From: Planctomycetota bacterium
GTDB taxonomy: Bacteria > Planctomycetota > UBA1135 > UBA2386
Assembly (NCBI GenBank): GCA_019636245.1
Contig: JAHBXX010000022.1
Location: forward strand, 1 to 64,000
Direction of reading: 5' to 3'
Length of the DNA: 64,000 bases
The translations under genes and the position numbers were made by a program. Below the pieces are notes generated by a model that saw only the letters and a list, made by a program, of their open reading frames with translations, was not told the DNA's origin and ran no database searches. Positions 36,451-46,871 of this stretch are shown in pieces (the first letter of the stretch is position 1; each line of letters begins with the position of its first letter).

Positions 36451-37464
36451 TCACGCCTTCGCCGTCATGCCGAAGATCGCCGTCGCGTTGCCGCTGTCGA
36501 AGCGCAGGTCGAGCACCCCGGGCGCCTCCTCGGCGCGGGTGATGAACTCGTGGAACGAGCCGGGCACGACCTCGGTGCGCAGCGTGCCGTCGGCATCGAC
36601 GAACGCGCGCTCGACCATCGCCGCGCGGAACGCGGTCTGCTTGACGCGGCCGCTCCGCGACACCTCGACCTCCGGCTTGATCGGCCGCCCGCGGCGCCGC
36701 TGCGCCGCCGCGACCGCGAACACGTCGGCGACGCGGTCGGTGGCGTGGTTGAACGCGTTGCCCTCGGTGGCGATCCAGGCCATCTCCGGCGACTCGGCCC
36801 GCAGGAGCTCGTAGTCGGCCCAGCTCGGCTCGCGGTGCTGCCGGTCGAAGCAGGCGACCAGGTTCGGCAGCAGGCGCTCGGCCTCGGCGGTCGGCAGCAC
36901 GCCGTCGCAGGCCAGCGTCGCCAGGAGCGGCGCCGCCCAGGCCGGCAGCGGATCGCGCGACGTGCCGACGACGCGCTGCACCGCGTGCTGGAACCCGGGC
37001 GAGAAGCGCTCGGGGTGCAGTTCGCTGACGAAGAACTGGGCGATCGCCTCCGGCAGGTCGCGGTGCGTGTAGGCGCGGCCGGTCATGCCGAGCCGGTCGA
37101 GCGGGTAGACGCCGCGCACCTCGAAGCCGAGCGGCTCGAGGAACCGGCGGAACGCCGCGTGCCCGGCCGGCAGGGCGCCGCTCGGCGCCGCGACGGTGCG
37201 CAGCGCGCCGTGGTCGAACACCAGCTTGCGCCCCTCGCGCAGCGTGTCGCCGACGTAGGCGGCCGCCATCGGCACCCGCCGCGTGACGTCCTCGAACAGC
37301 AGCATGTTCAGCGCCTGGGCCAGTTCGGCGCGCGTCGTCCGTCCGGTCGGCGCCAGCAGCAGGCTCGGGTGCACCTCCAGGGCGTCGAACAGGCGCGCCG
37401 TGCGGGCGGTGCCGACGGTGCGTTCCAGCAGGGCCCACAGGGTCGTCTCATGAAGATTCTGCAT
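36451..37464 (-). CDS. hglS: 2-oxoadipate dioxygenase/decarboxylase HglS (DUF1338)
   Basis: A 337-residue cytoplasmic enzyme of the DUF1338/YdcJ family. In Pseudomonas putida HglS converts 2-oxoadipate to D-2-hydroxyglutarate in lysine breakdown, using Fe(II) held by two His and one Glu. Recognisable stretches are RLFDALEVHPSLLL, GRAYTHRDLPEAIAQFFVSE, ATEGNAFNHATDRVADV and VPGSFHEFITRAEE. The ATG at 37464 was chosen because the domain starts there; an earlier in-frame ATG at 37590 would give a low-complexity N-terminus. Adjacent genes supply a matching D-2-hydroxyglutarate dehydrogenase and a divergent LysR regulator, which supports the assignment. Confidence 0.85.
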   Translation of the reverse strand: MQNLHETTLWALLERTVGTARTARLFDALEVHPSLLLAPTGRTTRAELAQALNMLLFEDVTRRVPMAAAYVGDTLREGRKLVFDHGALRTVAAPSGALPAGHAAFRRFLEPLGFEVRGVYPLDRLGMTGRAYTHRDLPEAIAQFFVSELHPERFSPGFQHAVQRVVGTSRDPLPAWAAPLLATLACDGVLPTAEAERLLPNLVACFDRQHREPSWADYELLRAESPEMAWIATEGNAFNHATDRVADVFAVAAAQRRRGRPIKPEVEVSRSGRVKQTAFRAAMVERAFVDADGTLRTEVVPGSFHEFITRAEEAPGVLDLRFDSGNATAIFGMTAKA

Positions 37465-37596
37465 GGCTGGTGCGAGCGGCGCGGTGCGAGGCGCGGTCGG
37501 GGTTCGGGGCCCTGATCGGGCCCGATCGGCGGGCAACACCCGGAATCCTAGCTTCTTTCGCCGCCGCCCCCCGTCGTGAGGGCACGACATCTTCGC

Positions 37597-37606
37597 ATGA
37601 GTTCAT
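37597..37606. promoter_or_regulatory. short inverted repeat in the hglS/LysR divergent region
   Basis: ATGA-GT-TCAT lies 5 bases before the first candidate start of the LysR gene and about 130 bases upstream of hglS. It is the most AT-rich part of this gap and could be an operator half for the adjacent regulator. Short and unproven. Confidence 0.3.
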
Positions 37607-37622
37607 TACCATGGCTCATGAC

Positions 37623-38519
37623 ATGGCCCGCTCCCTGCCCACCACCGCGTCCCTGCAGGCGTTCGAGTCGGCGGCCTTCCACCAGAGCATCACCCGCGCC
37701 GCCGACGAACTGCACCTGACCCAGGGTGCGATCAGCCGCCAGATCCAGGCGCTCGAGCAGCATCTCGGCGTCGAACTGTTCCACCGCCAGCGGCAACGCG
37801 TCCGGCTGGCGGCGGCCGGCCAGCGCTACCTCGAGCACGTGCGGGCGGCGTTCGACCGGCTCGAGGGCGCCGCGCTCGAGCTGCGCGCGCTGCGCCGCGG
37901 CGGCGGCACCCTGCACCTGGCGATCCTGCCGACCTACGGCACCAAGTGGCTGATCCCGCGCCTGCCGTCGTTCACCACCCACCACCCCGGCGTGCAGGTC
38001 CAGTTCACCACCCGGCTGCAGCCGTTCGACTTCGCCGCCGAGGACCTCGACGCCGCGATCCACTACGGCGATCCGGTCTGGCCGGGGGCGAAGCTGGAAC
38101 GCCTGATGGACGAGGAGGTGCGGGTGGTGTGCAGCGACGGCTACCGGCGGCAGGCCCGGCTGCGCGAACCGGCGGACCTGCGCTCGGCCGTGCTGCTGCA
38201 GATCTCGTCGCGGCCCTACGGCTGGGACGACTGGCTCGGCCGCAAGGGCCTGACCGGCATCGACGGCCGCCGCGGCCCCCGCTTCGAGCACCACTCGATG
38301 GTGCTGCAGGCGGCGATCGCCGGGCTCGGCGTCGCCGTGCTGCCTACGTTCGTGGTCGACGACGAACTGGCCGAGGGGCACGTCGTCGAGGCGTTCGCCG
38401 ACACCCTGGTGCGCACCGGCAAGGCCTACTGGCTCGCCGTGCCGGAGGGGCGGGCGGAGCTGCCGGCGCTGGCCGCGTTCCGCGCCTGGCTGCTGCGCGA
38501 GCACGGGCGCGCGGGATGA
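37623..38519 (+). CDS. LysR-family regulator (GcvA-like)
   Basis: A 298-residue LysR-type regulator. The winged helix reads RSLPTTASLQAFESAAFHQS, then LTQGAISRQIQALEQHLGVE. The effector domain carries GcvA-type motifs such as LPTYGTKWLIPRLPSF and LDAAIHYGDPVWPG. GcvA-like proteins usually begin M-x-R-x-L-P, so the ATG at 37623 is preferred over one at 37611 (which adds MAHD). It is divergent from hglS and the dehydrogenase and probably controls them, perhaps in response to a lysine-pathway intermediate; the ligand is unknown. Confidence 0.85.
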   Translation: MARSLPTTASLQAFESAAFHQSITRAADELHLTQGAISRQIQALEQHLGVELFHRQRQRVRLAAAGQRYLEHVRAAFDRLEGAALELRALRRGGGTLHLAILPTYGTKWLIPRLPSFTTHHPGVQVQFTTRLQPFDFAAEDLDAAIHYGDPVWPGAKLERLMDEEVRVVCSDGYRRQARLREPADLRSAVLLQISSRPYGWDDWLGRKGLTGIDGRRGPRFEHHSMVLQAAIAGLGVAVLPTFVVDDELAEGHVVEAFADTLVRTGKAYWLAVPEGRAELPALAAFRAWLLREHGRAG

Positions 38520-38696
38520 CGCCGACGGCCGGCCTGGATCCGATCGGGGGTGATCGATTCGGACCACTCCCATCCCCGGGTCGATCGTTGGTGAGCGCAT
38601 TCCTCGGCCGGAGGGGCATCGGGCGGCCGCACCCTCCGACGACCCCCGCCCCCGCGGCTCGACGCCCGCCCCCGGTGGCGCTCTAGTGCAGCAGCC

Positions 38697-39524
38697 ATGA
38701 TGCAGGACGTGCGCAGCATCCCGCCGGCCCCGCGGCGCATCCGCCTGCGGCCGCTGCTGGCGCACCGGTGGCCGCTGCTGGCCGTCGGCGGCGGGCTGTG
38801 CGTGCTCGGCAGCCTCGTGGCGTGGCTGATGTTCCTGCAGGCCGGCGGCAAGTTCGCCGACACCGAGCGGCTCGACCACGGCCCGTGCGCCGTGGTCACC
38901 GGCGCCGTGCACGAGGTCGGCGCGCCGTTCCGCGACGGCGGGCGCAGCTGGCGATGCGTGTTCTACGGCTTCCCGTGGCAGGGCATCGAGGTGCGCGGCA
39001 ATGCCTTCGTCGCCGACGCGGAACTGCTGCCAGGCCAGACGGTCGACATCGAGGTGCTCGTCGCGGAACCGAACGTGAACCGCATCCAGGGCGCGGTCCG
39101 CTCCCTCGACCGCGGCTTCCTGCACCCGCCGTTCTGGTTCGGCATCGTCGTCACGCCGGGGGCGCTGATCCTGCTCGGCTGGTTGGCCGGCGCCTTCCAG
39201 CTGCGCCACGTGCTCGTGCACGGCGACGTCTCGGTCGGCCGCGTGCTGGCGGTGCGGCCGGTGCCGTTCGTGCTGCCGCAGATGGTTCGCGTCGACTACG
39301 AGTTCCGCGACCACCGGGCGGTGCTGCGCCGCCACGGGCACTGGGTGCGCGTGCACGGCGGACTCGGCGCCCGCCTGCTGCACGGCCGGCGGCCGGGCGG
39401 CGAACCGCTGCCGGTGCTGCACGACCGCCACCAGCCGCAGCAGAACCGCATGCTGCTGCCGGAGGACTTCCTGCCCGAGGCGACCTCGCGCCCGGACGCC
39501 CGGTCGGAGCACGGCGTGCCTTGA
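38697..39524 (+). CDS. DUF3592-like membrane protein
   Basis: A 275-residue protein with two membrane helices (about 25-48, WPLLAVGGGLCVLGSLVAWL; about 145-166). Between them is a roughly 95-residue extracytoplasmic beta-rich domain. After the second helix is a beta-rich cytoplasmic part (RVLAVRPVPFVLPQMVRVDYE). The layout (helix, beta domain, helix, beta domain) resembles DUF3592 proteins, whose function is unknown. Two consecutive ATGs (38697, 38700) could start it. The stop overlaps the helicase start (TTGA). Confidence 0.55.
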   Translation: MMQDVRSIPPAPRRIRLRPLLAHRWPLLAVGGGLCVLGSLVAWLMFLQAGGKFADTERLDHGPCAVVTGAVHEVGAPFRDGGRSWRCVFYGFPWQGIEVRGNAFVADAELLPGQTVDIEVLVAEPNVNRIQGAVRSLDRGFLHPPFWFGIVVTPGALILLGWLAGAFQLRHVLVHGDVSVGRVLAVRPVPFVLPQMVRVDYEFRDHRAVLRRHGHWVRVHGGLGARLLHGRRPGGEPLPVLHDRHQPQQNRMLLPEDFLPEATSRPDARSEHGVP

Positions 39525-41491
39525 GTTCCGGCGGCGGCGAGCACGTGCAGGCCCTGCTCGGTCCGGACGGGCCGATCGCGCGGCGGCTGCCGGACTTCGA
39601 GGCCAGGCCGCAGCAGCTGCAGCTCGCCGTCGCGGTCGAACGCGCGCTGGCCGAACGCCGGCACCTGGTCGCCGAGGCCGGCACCGGCGTCGGCAAGTCG
39701 TTCGCCTACCTGCTGCCGGCGGCGCTGCACGCCGACCGCCACCAGGGCGAGGGACCGATCGTGGTGTCGACGCGCACGATCGCGCTGCAGGAGCAGCTCG
39801 AACGCAAGGACCTGCCGTTCCTGCACGCCGTGCTGCCGTTCGAGTGGTCGTCGGTGACGGCGCTCGGCCGCAACAACTACCTCTGCCTGCGGCGCATGCG
39901 CCTCGCCGAGCGCGAACAGCACCTGTTCGAGGATCCGGGCCGGCACGACCAGCTGCGGCGCATCGTCGACTGGTCGCTGACGACGCGCGAGGGCACGCGC
40001 CAGAGCCTCGACTTCGCGCCCGACGCCGAGGTCTGGGACGAGGTGCAGGCCGAGCACGGCAACTGCCTGCAACGCGCCTGCAAGCACTACGAGCACTGCC
40101 ACTGGCAGCGCGCGCGGCGGCGCATGCAGACCGCGCAGGTGCTGGTCGTCAACCACGCGCTCTACTTCGCCGACCTGGCGCTGCGCCTCGCCGGCGCGTC
40201 CTACCTGCCGCCGCACCGCGCGGTGATCTTCGACGAGGCGCACCACCTCGAGCGCACCGCCACCGAGAGCCTCGGCCTGCGGGTGGGCCCCGGCACCGTC
40301 GGCTGGCACCTGCGGCGCCTGCACGGCCGCCGCAGCGAACGCAGCCTGCTGTCGCGGCACGGCAGCGTGGCGGCGCGGCTCTTGTGGGAAGAGGCGAGGC
40401 AGCACAACGAGGCGTTCTTCGCCGGGCTGGAGCAGGCGCTCGCGGCGGGCCAGGCGCGCGAGGGGCTGGCGCTGCGCGACCGCACGCTCGAGGAGCCGCT
40501 GACGCCGGTGCTGCGCGCGCTGGCCGCCGAGCTGGGCGCCGCGGCGGCGCGCGCCACCGAGGTCGACGCCCGCATGGAGCTGCAGGCGCGCGCCAACGGG
40601 CTCGAGGCGCTGGGCGCGACGCTGCGCGCGCTGTGCGTGCCGGCGCCCGACGCCGAGACGCCGCTGGTGCGCTGGCTCGAGCCCGGACGGCACGGCGTGT
40701 CGCTGTGCGGGGCGCCGCTCGACGTCAGCGCCACGCTGCGCCAGCATCTGTTCGGCGCCGGCATCACGACCGTGCTGACCAGCGCGACGCTGGCGACCGG
40801 CGCCGACGACGACTTCGCGTGGCTGCGCGGTCGCCTCGGCCTCGACGAGGCGGCCACGCTGCGGCTCGGCTCGCCGTTCGACTACGACCGGCTGGTCGAG
40901 CTGGTGCTCGAGGAGGCGATGCCCGACCCGGCGCAGCAGGCGGATGCGTTCCGCCGCGAAGTCGCCGAACGCACGCGCCGCCACGTGCTCGACAACGGCG
41001 GCCGCGCGCTGGTGCTGTGCACCTCGTGGGAGTCGGTGCGCAGCCTCGCCCAGGGCCTGCGGGCGCCGCTCGCCGAGGCGGGCATCGAACTGCTGGTGCA
41101 GGGCGAGGCGCCGCTCGCGCGCCTGCTCGAACGCAAGCGCGCCGAGCCGACGTCGGTGCTGGTCGGCACCGACAGCCTGTGGGAGGGCATCGACCTGCGC
41201 GGCGGCGCGCTGACGCTGCTGGTCGTGACCCGCCTGCCGTTCCAGAGCCCCGGCCACCCGCTGGTGCAGGCGCGGCTCGAGGCGCTGCGCGCGCGCGGCC
41301 ACGACCCGTTCGCCGAGCACTCGCTGCCCGAGGCGATCCTGCGCTTCCGGCAGGGCTTCGGCCGGCTGGTGCGCTCGAGCCAGGACCGCGGCAAGGTCGT
41401 GGTCATGGACCCCCGCGTGCGCACCAAGGCCTATGGGCGCTGGTTCCTGGGCGCGCTGCCGTTCGGCGGCGACCAGGTCGCGGAATCCTGA
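39521..41491 (+). CDS. DinG/XPD-family iron-sulfur DNA helicase
   Basis: A 656-residue superfamily 2 helicase. It has the Walker A motif AEAGTGVGKS (Lys59), a DEAH box (Asp238), motif III-type LTSATLAT and the late motifs LVGTDSLWEGIDLRG and RFRQGFGRLVRSSQDRG. Four cysteines (122, 182, 187, 193) repeat the spacing of the last three ligands of E. coli DinG (5 and 6 residues), so a [4Fe-4S] cluster is expected. Such enzymes unwind 5'-tailed DNA and R-loops during repair or replication. The TTG at 39521 overlaps the previous stop; a GTG at 39545 is an alternative start. Confidence 0.9.
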   Translation: MSSGGGEHVQALLGPDGPIARRLPDFEARPQQLQLAVAVERALAERRHLVAEAGTGVGKSFAYLLPAALHADRHQGEGPIVVSTRTIALQEQLERKDLPFLHAVLPFEWSSVTALGRNNYLCLRRMRLAEREQHLFEDPGRHDQLRRIVDWSLTTREGTRQSLDFAPDAEVWDEVQAEHGNCLQRACKHYEHCHWQRARRRMQTAQVLVVNHALYFADLALRLAGASYLPPHRAVIFDEAHHLERTATESLGLRVGPGTVGWHLRRLHGRRSERSLLSRHGSVAARLLWEEARQHNEAFFAGLEQALAAGQAREGLALRDRTLEEPLTPVLRALAAELGAAAARATEVDARMELQARANGLEALGATLRALCVPAPDAETPLVRWLEPGRHGVSLCGAPLDVSATLRQHLFGAGITTVLTSATLATGADDDFAWLRGRLGLDEAATLRLGSPFDYDRLVELVLEEAMPDPAQQADAFRREVAERTRRHVLDNGGRALVLCTSWESVRSLAQGLRAPLAEAGIELLVQGEAPLARLLERKRAEPTSVLVGTDSLWEGIDLRGGALTLLVVTRLPFQSPGHPLVQARLEALRARGHDPFAEHSLPEAILRFRQGFGRLVRSSQDRGKVVVMDPRVRTKAYGRWFLGALPFGGDQVAES

Positions 41492-41529
41492 GCCGGTGGC
41501 GACAGGCTGCCGGAGCCCCCGTCCACGTG

Positions 41530-41553
41530 GAGATGTCATTCTGATATCATCTC
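41530..41553. promoter_or_regulatory. palindromic operator candidate before the SPFH/ribbon-helix-helix pair
   Basis: The inverted arms GAGATG (41530-41535) and CATCTC (41548-41553) enclose a perfect palindrome TGATATCA (41542-41549), ending 7 bases before the SPFH ATG. The patch is clearly AT-rich against its surroundings. Ribbon-helix-helix proteins bind short palindromes as dimers and usually repress their own operon, so the small protein encoded two genes downstream is the natural candidate ligand. Confidence 0.5.
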
Positions 41554-41560
41554 GATAGCC

Positions 41561-42478
41561 ATGGACCACCGCCCCGAGAGCCTCGCCTCGCGCGAGTTCC
41601 CCTACCCCCGTCCGGCCAACGGCATCGCCATGCTGCTGCTCGGCATCCTCCTGCTGCCGCCGAGCATCGCCGCGTTCGTGTTCGGCGGCAGGCACCTCCA
41701 CCACGGCTCCCCGGTCGCCGGCGGTCTGCTGCTGGCGCTGGGCGTTTTCGGCGTCCTGGCGATGGTGTTGGCGGTGCGCGGGCTCGTGCTGGTGAACCCC
41801 AACCAGTCGAAGGTCGTGGTGCTGTTCGGCCGCTACCGCGGCACGTTGCGTCGCGACGGCTTCTTCTGGGTCCATCCGTTCGCCGGCCGGCGCGCGATCA
41901 GCCTGCGGCTGCACAACTTCAACAGCGACAAGCTGAAGGTGAACGACCTGCGCGGCAACCCGATCGAGATCGGCGCCGTCGTCGTCTGGCGGGTGCGCGA
42001 CACGGCGCAGGCGGCGTTCGACGTCGAGGACTTCGCCTCGTACGTGCAGGTGCAGACCGAGTCGGCGCTGCGCCACCTCGCGTCGCTGCACCCCTACGAC
42101 AGCCCGCACGACCAGGCGACGTCGCTGCGCGGCAGCGGCGACGCCGTCAACGGCGAGCTGCAGCAGGAGCTGACGCGGCGGCTGGAGATGGCCGGCCTCG
42201 AGGTCGTCGAGGCGCGGCTCAGCCACCTCGCCTACGCGCCGGAGATCGCCGGCGCGATGCTGCAGCGACAGCAGGCCGAGGCGATCATCGACGCGCGCAC
42301 GCGCATCGTCGACGGCGCCTGCGGCATGGTGCAGATGGCGCTGCAGCAGCTGCAGGCCAGCTCGGTGGTCGCGCTCGACGAGGAGCGCAAGGCGCAGATG
42401 GTCAGCAACCTGCTGGTGGTGCTCTGCTCCGAACGCGGCACGCAGCCGGTCGTCAACGCCGGCACGCTCTACGGGTAG
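41561..42478 (+). CDS. SPFH/band-7 domain membrane protein
   Basis: A 305-residue protein. Two hydrophobic segments (about 22-45 and 52-75) precede the SPFH domain ([20 protein letters not shown], then [20 protein letters not shown] and [14 protein letters not shown]). A helical coiled-coil end follows ([20 protein letters not shown]). SPFH proteins form ring or patch scaffolds in membranes. Here the pairing with a tiny ribbon-helix-helix protein 3 bases downstream is a recurrent arrangement in bacteria; the joint role is not known. Confidence 0.87.
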   Translation: MDHRPESLASREFPYPRPANGIAMLLLGILLLPPSIAAFVFGGRHLHHGSPVAGGLLLALGVFGVLAMVLAVRGLVLVNPNQSKVVVLFGRYRGTLRRDGFFWVHPFAGRRAISLRLHNFNSDKLKVNDLRGNPIEIGAVVVWRVRDTAQAAFDVEDFASYVQVQTESALRHLASLHPYDSPHDQATSLRGSGDAVNGELQQELTRRLEMAGLEVVEARLSHLAYAPEIAGAMLQRQQAEAIIDARTRIVDGACGMVQMALQQLQASSVVALDEERKAQMVSNLLVVLCSERGTQPVVNAGTLYG

Positions 42479-42481
42479 TCC

Positions 42482-42676
42482 GTGGCCGAGGACAAGAAGG
42501 GCTTCCTGCTGCGCCTGCCGCCGCCGCTGCTGGAGGAGCTGCGGCGATGGGCCGAACAGGAGATGCGCAGCATCAACGGCCAGATCGAGTGGCTGCTGCG
42601 CGACGCCGTGGTCAGGCGCACCGGCCGTGACCCGACGGCCCCGCCGGCGAAAGGCCGGCCGCGCGCGCCCGACTGA
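42482..42676 (+). CDS. small ribbon-helix-helix (Arc-like) protein
   Basis: A 64-residue basic protein. FLLRLPPPLLEELRRWAEQE followed by RSINGQIEWLLRDAV is the Arc/MetJ-type ribbon-helix-helix: a short beta strand and two helices with the S-x-N-G/x-x-I turn. It should bind DNA as a dimer. The start is GTG at 42482. It follows the SPFH gene by 3 bases and is convergent with the acyltransferase (3-base gap). The palindrome at 41530-41553 is a likely operator. Confidence 0.8.
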   Translation: MAEDKKGFLLRLPPPLLEELRRWAEQEMRSINGQIEWLLRDAVVRRTGRDPTAPPAKGRPRAPD

Positions 42677-42679
42677 CGC

Positions 42680-43843
42680 TCATCGCCGCGCGGCGGTGGG
42701 CGGCTCGGCCGGGCCCGCCGCCGCGCCGCCGAAGTGGCGCTTCAGGGCCAGGAAGTGCCGTTCGTACAGGTGCCAGCTCGCCCACCCGACGACCCAGACC
42801 GCGGCGAGGCTCGTGGCGACGAACGCGAGCAGCACGAGCAGCGGCGGGCTGCGTTCGACCAGCCACTCGCGCAGCGCCGGGCTGGCCTCGGCGGCGGCGA
42901 CCAGGCGCGCCGCCAGCCACTCGACGACCAGGATGTGCACCAGGTAGATGCAGTAGCTGAACTGGCCGAAGGAGCGCAAGCAGCGCCCGCGGCACACGCG
43001 GGCGACGACGCCCTCGCCGCGGGCCAAGGTCAGGAGCCCGACGGCGAGCAGCAACGCCGCCGCCAGCCCCCACAGCTGCAGGCCCGGGTTGTCCTGCGGC
43101 AGCGGCGAACCGGTGGCCCAGGCGGTGGCCGCGAGGCCGGCGATGCCGACCAGCACCGCGGCGCGGCCGATCCAGGCGGGCGGGGACGGCCACACGGCGA
43201 GGCAGGCGCCGGCCGCCAGCGCGTCGAGCCGGCAGGGCGTCAGGAAGTAGGCCGTGTCGACGCCGCGCGCCAGCAGCGCCGCGCGCAGGGCGATCGCGGC
43301 GGCCGCGAGCCCGAGGCAGAGCCAGGGCAGCCGGCGCCGCGGCAGCAGCCAGACCACCGCGGGCCACAGCAGGTAGAACTGCTCCTCGACCGCCAACGAC
43401 CAGGTGATCGTGCGGGCGAGATCGGGGTGGACGTCGTGGCCACAGAGCCAGGCGAGGTTCTGGTAGTAGAGCAGGTAGGAGGCCTTCTCGGCGCCGCTGG
43501 TCGGCGGCCGCTGCAGCACGAACAGCAGCAGCGCCAGCACCGCGTAGTAGAGCGGGAAGATGCGCAGCGCCCGCCGGGCGTAGAAGTCGCGGAAGTAGTG
43601 CGGCCGGTCCTTCTGGCGCAGCAGGATGCCGGTGATCAGGAAGCCGCTGAGCACGAAGAACAGGTCGACGCCGCTCCAGCCGAGCTGCAACGCCTGCGCC
43701 AGCGGCTCGGCCGGCACCCGCGGGTGCACGGTCGTGAACAGGGTCGCGTGCATCGCGACGACGGCGACGATCGCGAGGCCACGCACGCCGTCGAGCGCCT
43801 CGATGCGCGCCGGCGCGGCGGTGGCTCTCGGATCGGCGGGCAT
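42680..43843 (-). CDS. acyltransferase-3 family membrane protein
   Basis: A 387-residue integral membrane protein with about ten helices. The family start is RIEALDGVRGLAIVAVVAMH (the conserved His is in VAMH), followed by GVDLFFVLSGFLITGILL, YARRALRIFPLYY and TWSLAVEEQFYLLWP. These motifs define the acyltransferase-3/OafA group, which O-acetylates envelope sugars and lipids. The acceptor is unknown. The ATG at 43843 was preferred to a more distal one because it sits close to the first conserved helix. It stands alone. Confidence 0.9.
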   Translation of the reverse strand: MPADPRATAAPARIEALDGVRGLAIVAVVAMHATLFTTVHPRVPAEPLAQALQLGWSGVDLFFVLSGFLITGILLRQKDRPHYFRDFYARRALRIFPLYYAVLALLLFVLQRPPTSGAEKASYLLYYQNLAWLCGHDVHPDLARTITWSLAVEEQFYLLWPAVVWLLPRRRLPWLCLGLAAAAIALRAALLARGVDTAYFLTPCRLDALAAGACLAVWPSPPAWIGRAAVLVGIAGLAATAWATGSPLPQDNPGLQLWGLAAALLLAVGLLTLARGEGVVARVCRGRCLRSFGQFSYCIYLVHILVVEWLAARLVAAAEASPALREWLVERSPPLLVLLAFVATSLAAVWVVGWASWHLYERHFLALKRHFGGAAAGPAEPPTAARR

Positions 43844-43930
43844 CGCGGCCCGGGAGCCTACGCGGCCCCGCCGGCGCCGCAACGGCGCCGCCTCGCCCCC
43901 CGTCCGGCTCACGGCGCCGGGCCGAGCGGC

Positions 43931-44524
43931 TCACGCCGGCAGCGGATCGAACGCGAGGTCGCGGCGCTGGCAGGTGCGCCGTTCGAGGTCGAACGCCAGA
44001 CAACTGTCGTGCGGCAACGAGTAGACGTGCAGCGTCACCGTGGTGGCGCCGCCGGCCGCCGCCGGGTTGCCGAGGCGATGGATCGCGCGCACGCGGTCGG
44101 CGGTGGCGACGGCGCCGACGTCGGCGATCACGCCGCTGCCGGTGCGCTCGAGGCCGACGCAGCCGCCGCGTTCGCCCGGATCGGCGGCCGTGCCCGCGTC
44201 GGGCAGCGACGAGCCCGGCACCAGCCGGAAGGTCTCCTCGGCGATCTGGCCGCGCACGAGCCGCACCCAGCCGCAGTTGCCGGCGTGGTTGTGCACCGGC
44301 GTGAACTGACCGGGCGCCCAGGTCAGCACCATGACGTCGAACCAGCGGCTGCGGTGCACGAGCCGCCGCGCGTACTTGTCGGCGCGCTCGCCGACGTAGG
44401 GCCGCAGCGTCGCCTCGTCGAGCACGCCGTCGGCGACGATCGCCTCGACCTTGGGCAGCGTGATGTCGCCGGGGCCGAGCCGGCCGAGGCGCTCGACGAG
44501 GGTCTGCAGCGAGAGGCGGGTCAT
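43931..44524 (-). CDS. cysteine dioxygenase-like cupin
   Basis: A 197-residue cytoplasmic protein of the cysteine dioxygenase type I family, which oxidises L-cysteine (or a similar thiol) to a sulfinate with an Fe(II) held by three histidines. The first two ligands are in HNHAGNCGWVRLVRG and the third in AIHRLGN; LHVYSLPHDSC holds the conserved tyrosine. The position of the mammalian crosslinking cysteine is Gly, as in other bacterial enzymes, so no Cys-Tyr cofactor is expected. The gene is isolated from other sulfur genes. Confidence 0.85.
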   Translation of the reverse strand: MTRLSLQTLVERLGRLGPGDITLPKVEAIVADGVLDEATLRPYVGERADKYARRLVHRSRWFDVMVLTWAPGQFTPVHNHAGNCGWVRLVRGQIAEETFRLVPGSSLPDAGTAADPGERGGCVGLERTGSGVIADVGAVATADRVRAIHRLGNPAAAGGATTVTLHVYSLPHDSCLAFDLERRTCQRRDLAFDPLPA

Positions 44525-44580
44525 GGGAGTGCGGATCTTGCCCGGCCACCGGCCCCCGGGCGAGGGGGCCCTGGTGCGCA

Positions 44581-44626
44581 GCGGCCCTGGGCCGCGGGTT
44601 CCTGGCCGCGGGGCCCCTGGGCCGCG
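44581..44626. repeat. GC palindrome and direct repeat in the gap before the peptide-transporter end
   Basis: GCGGCCC-T-GGGCCGC (44581-44595) is a perfect palindrome. CCCTGGGCCGCG occurs at 44585-44596 and again at 44615-44626, with further GC-rich arms around it. It lies just past the stop of the leftward transporter gene (44636), so it can act as its terminator hairpin. No T-run is present. It could also be simple GC-rich low complexity. Confidence 0.35.
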
Positions 44627-44635
44627 CGCGGCCGG

Positions 44636-46603
<1,968 letters not shown>

Positions 46604-46871
46604 GGGGCGGATGGGGAGGGCAGGGACGGAGGAAAGGGACCGCCGGTGGCCGCGGCCCGGGAGGACGGGCGGCCGCGGGCTCCTGCGTCGAGCGGGCGGG
46701 AGAGGCGTGCAGAAGGCTAGCGAGGGCGGCGCACCACGGCACCCGCGAAAGGCCGGGCGATCGCTGCGCGGCCCGGTCGGTGACCACCGAGTCGGTGCGC
46801 GGCCTTGCCCGCGCGGGCCCGGGCGGCGATCCTGCGGCCCCCACCCGAGCACCGGAGCGACGAGACCAACG

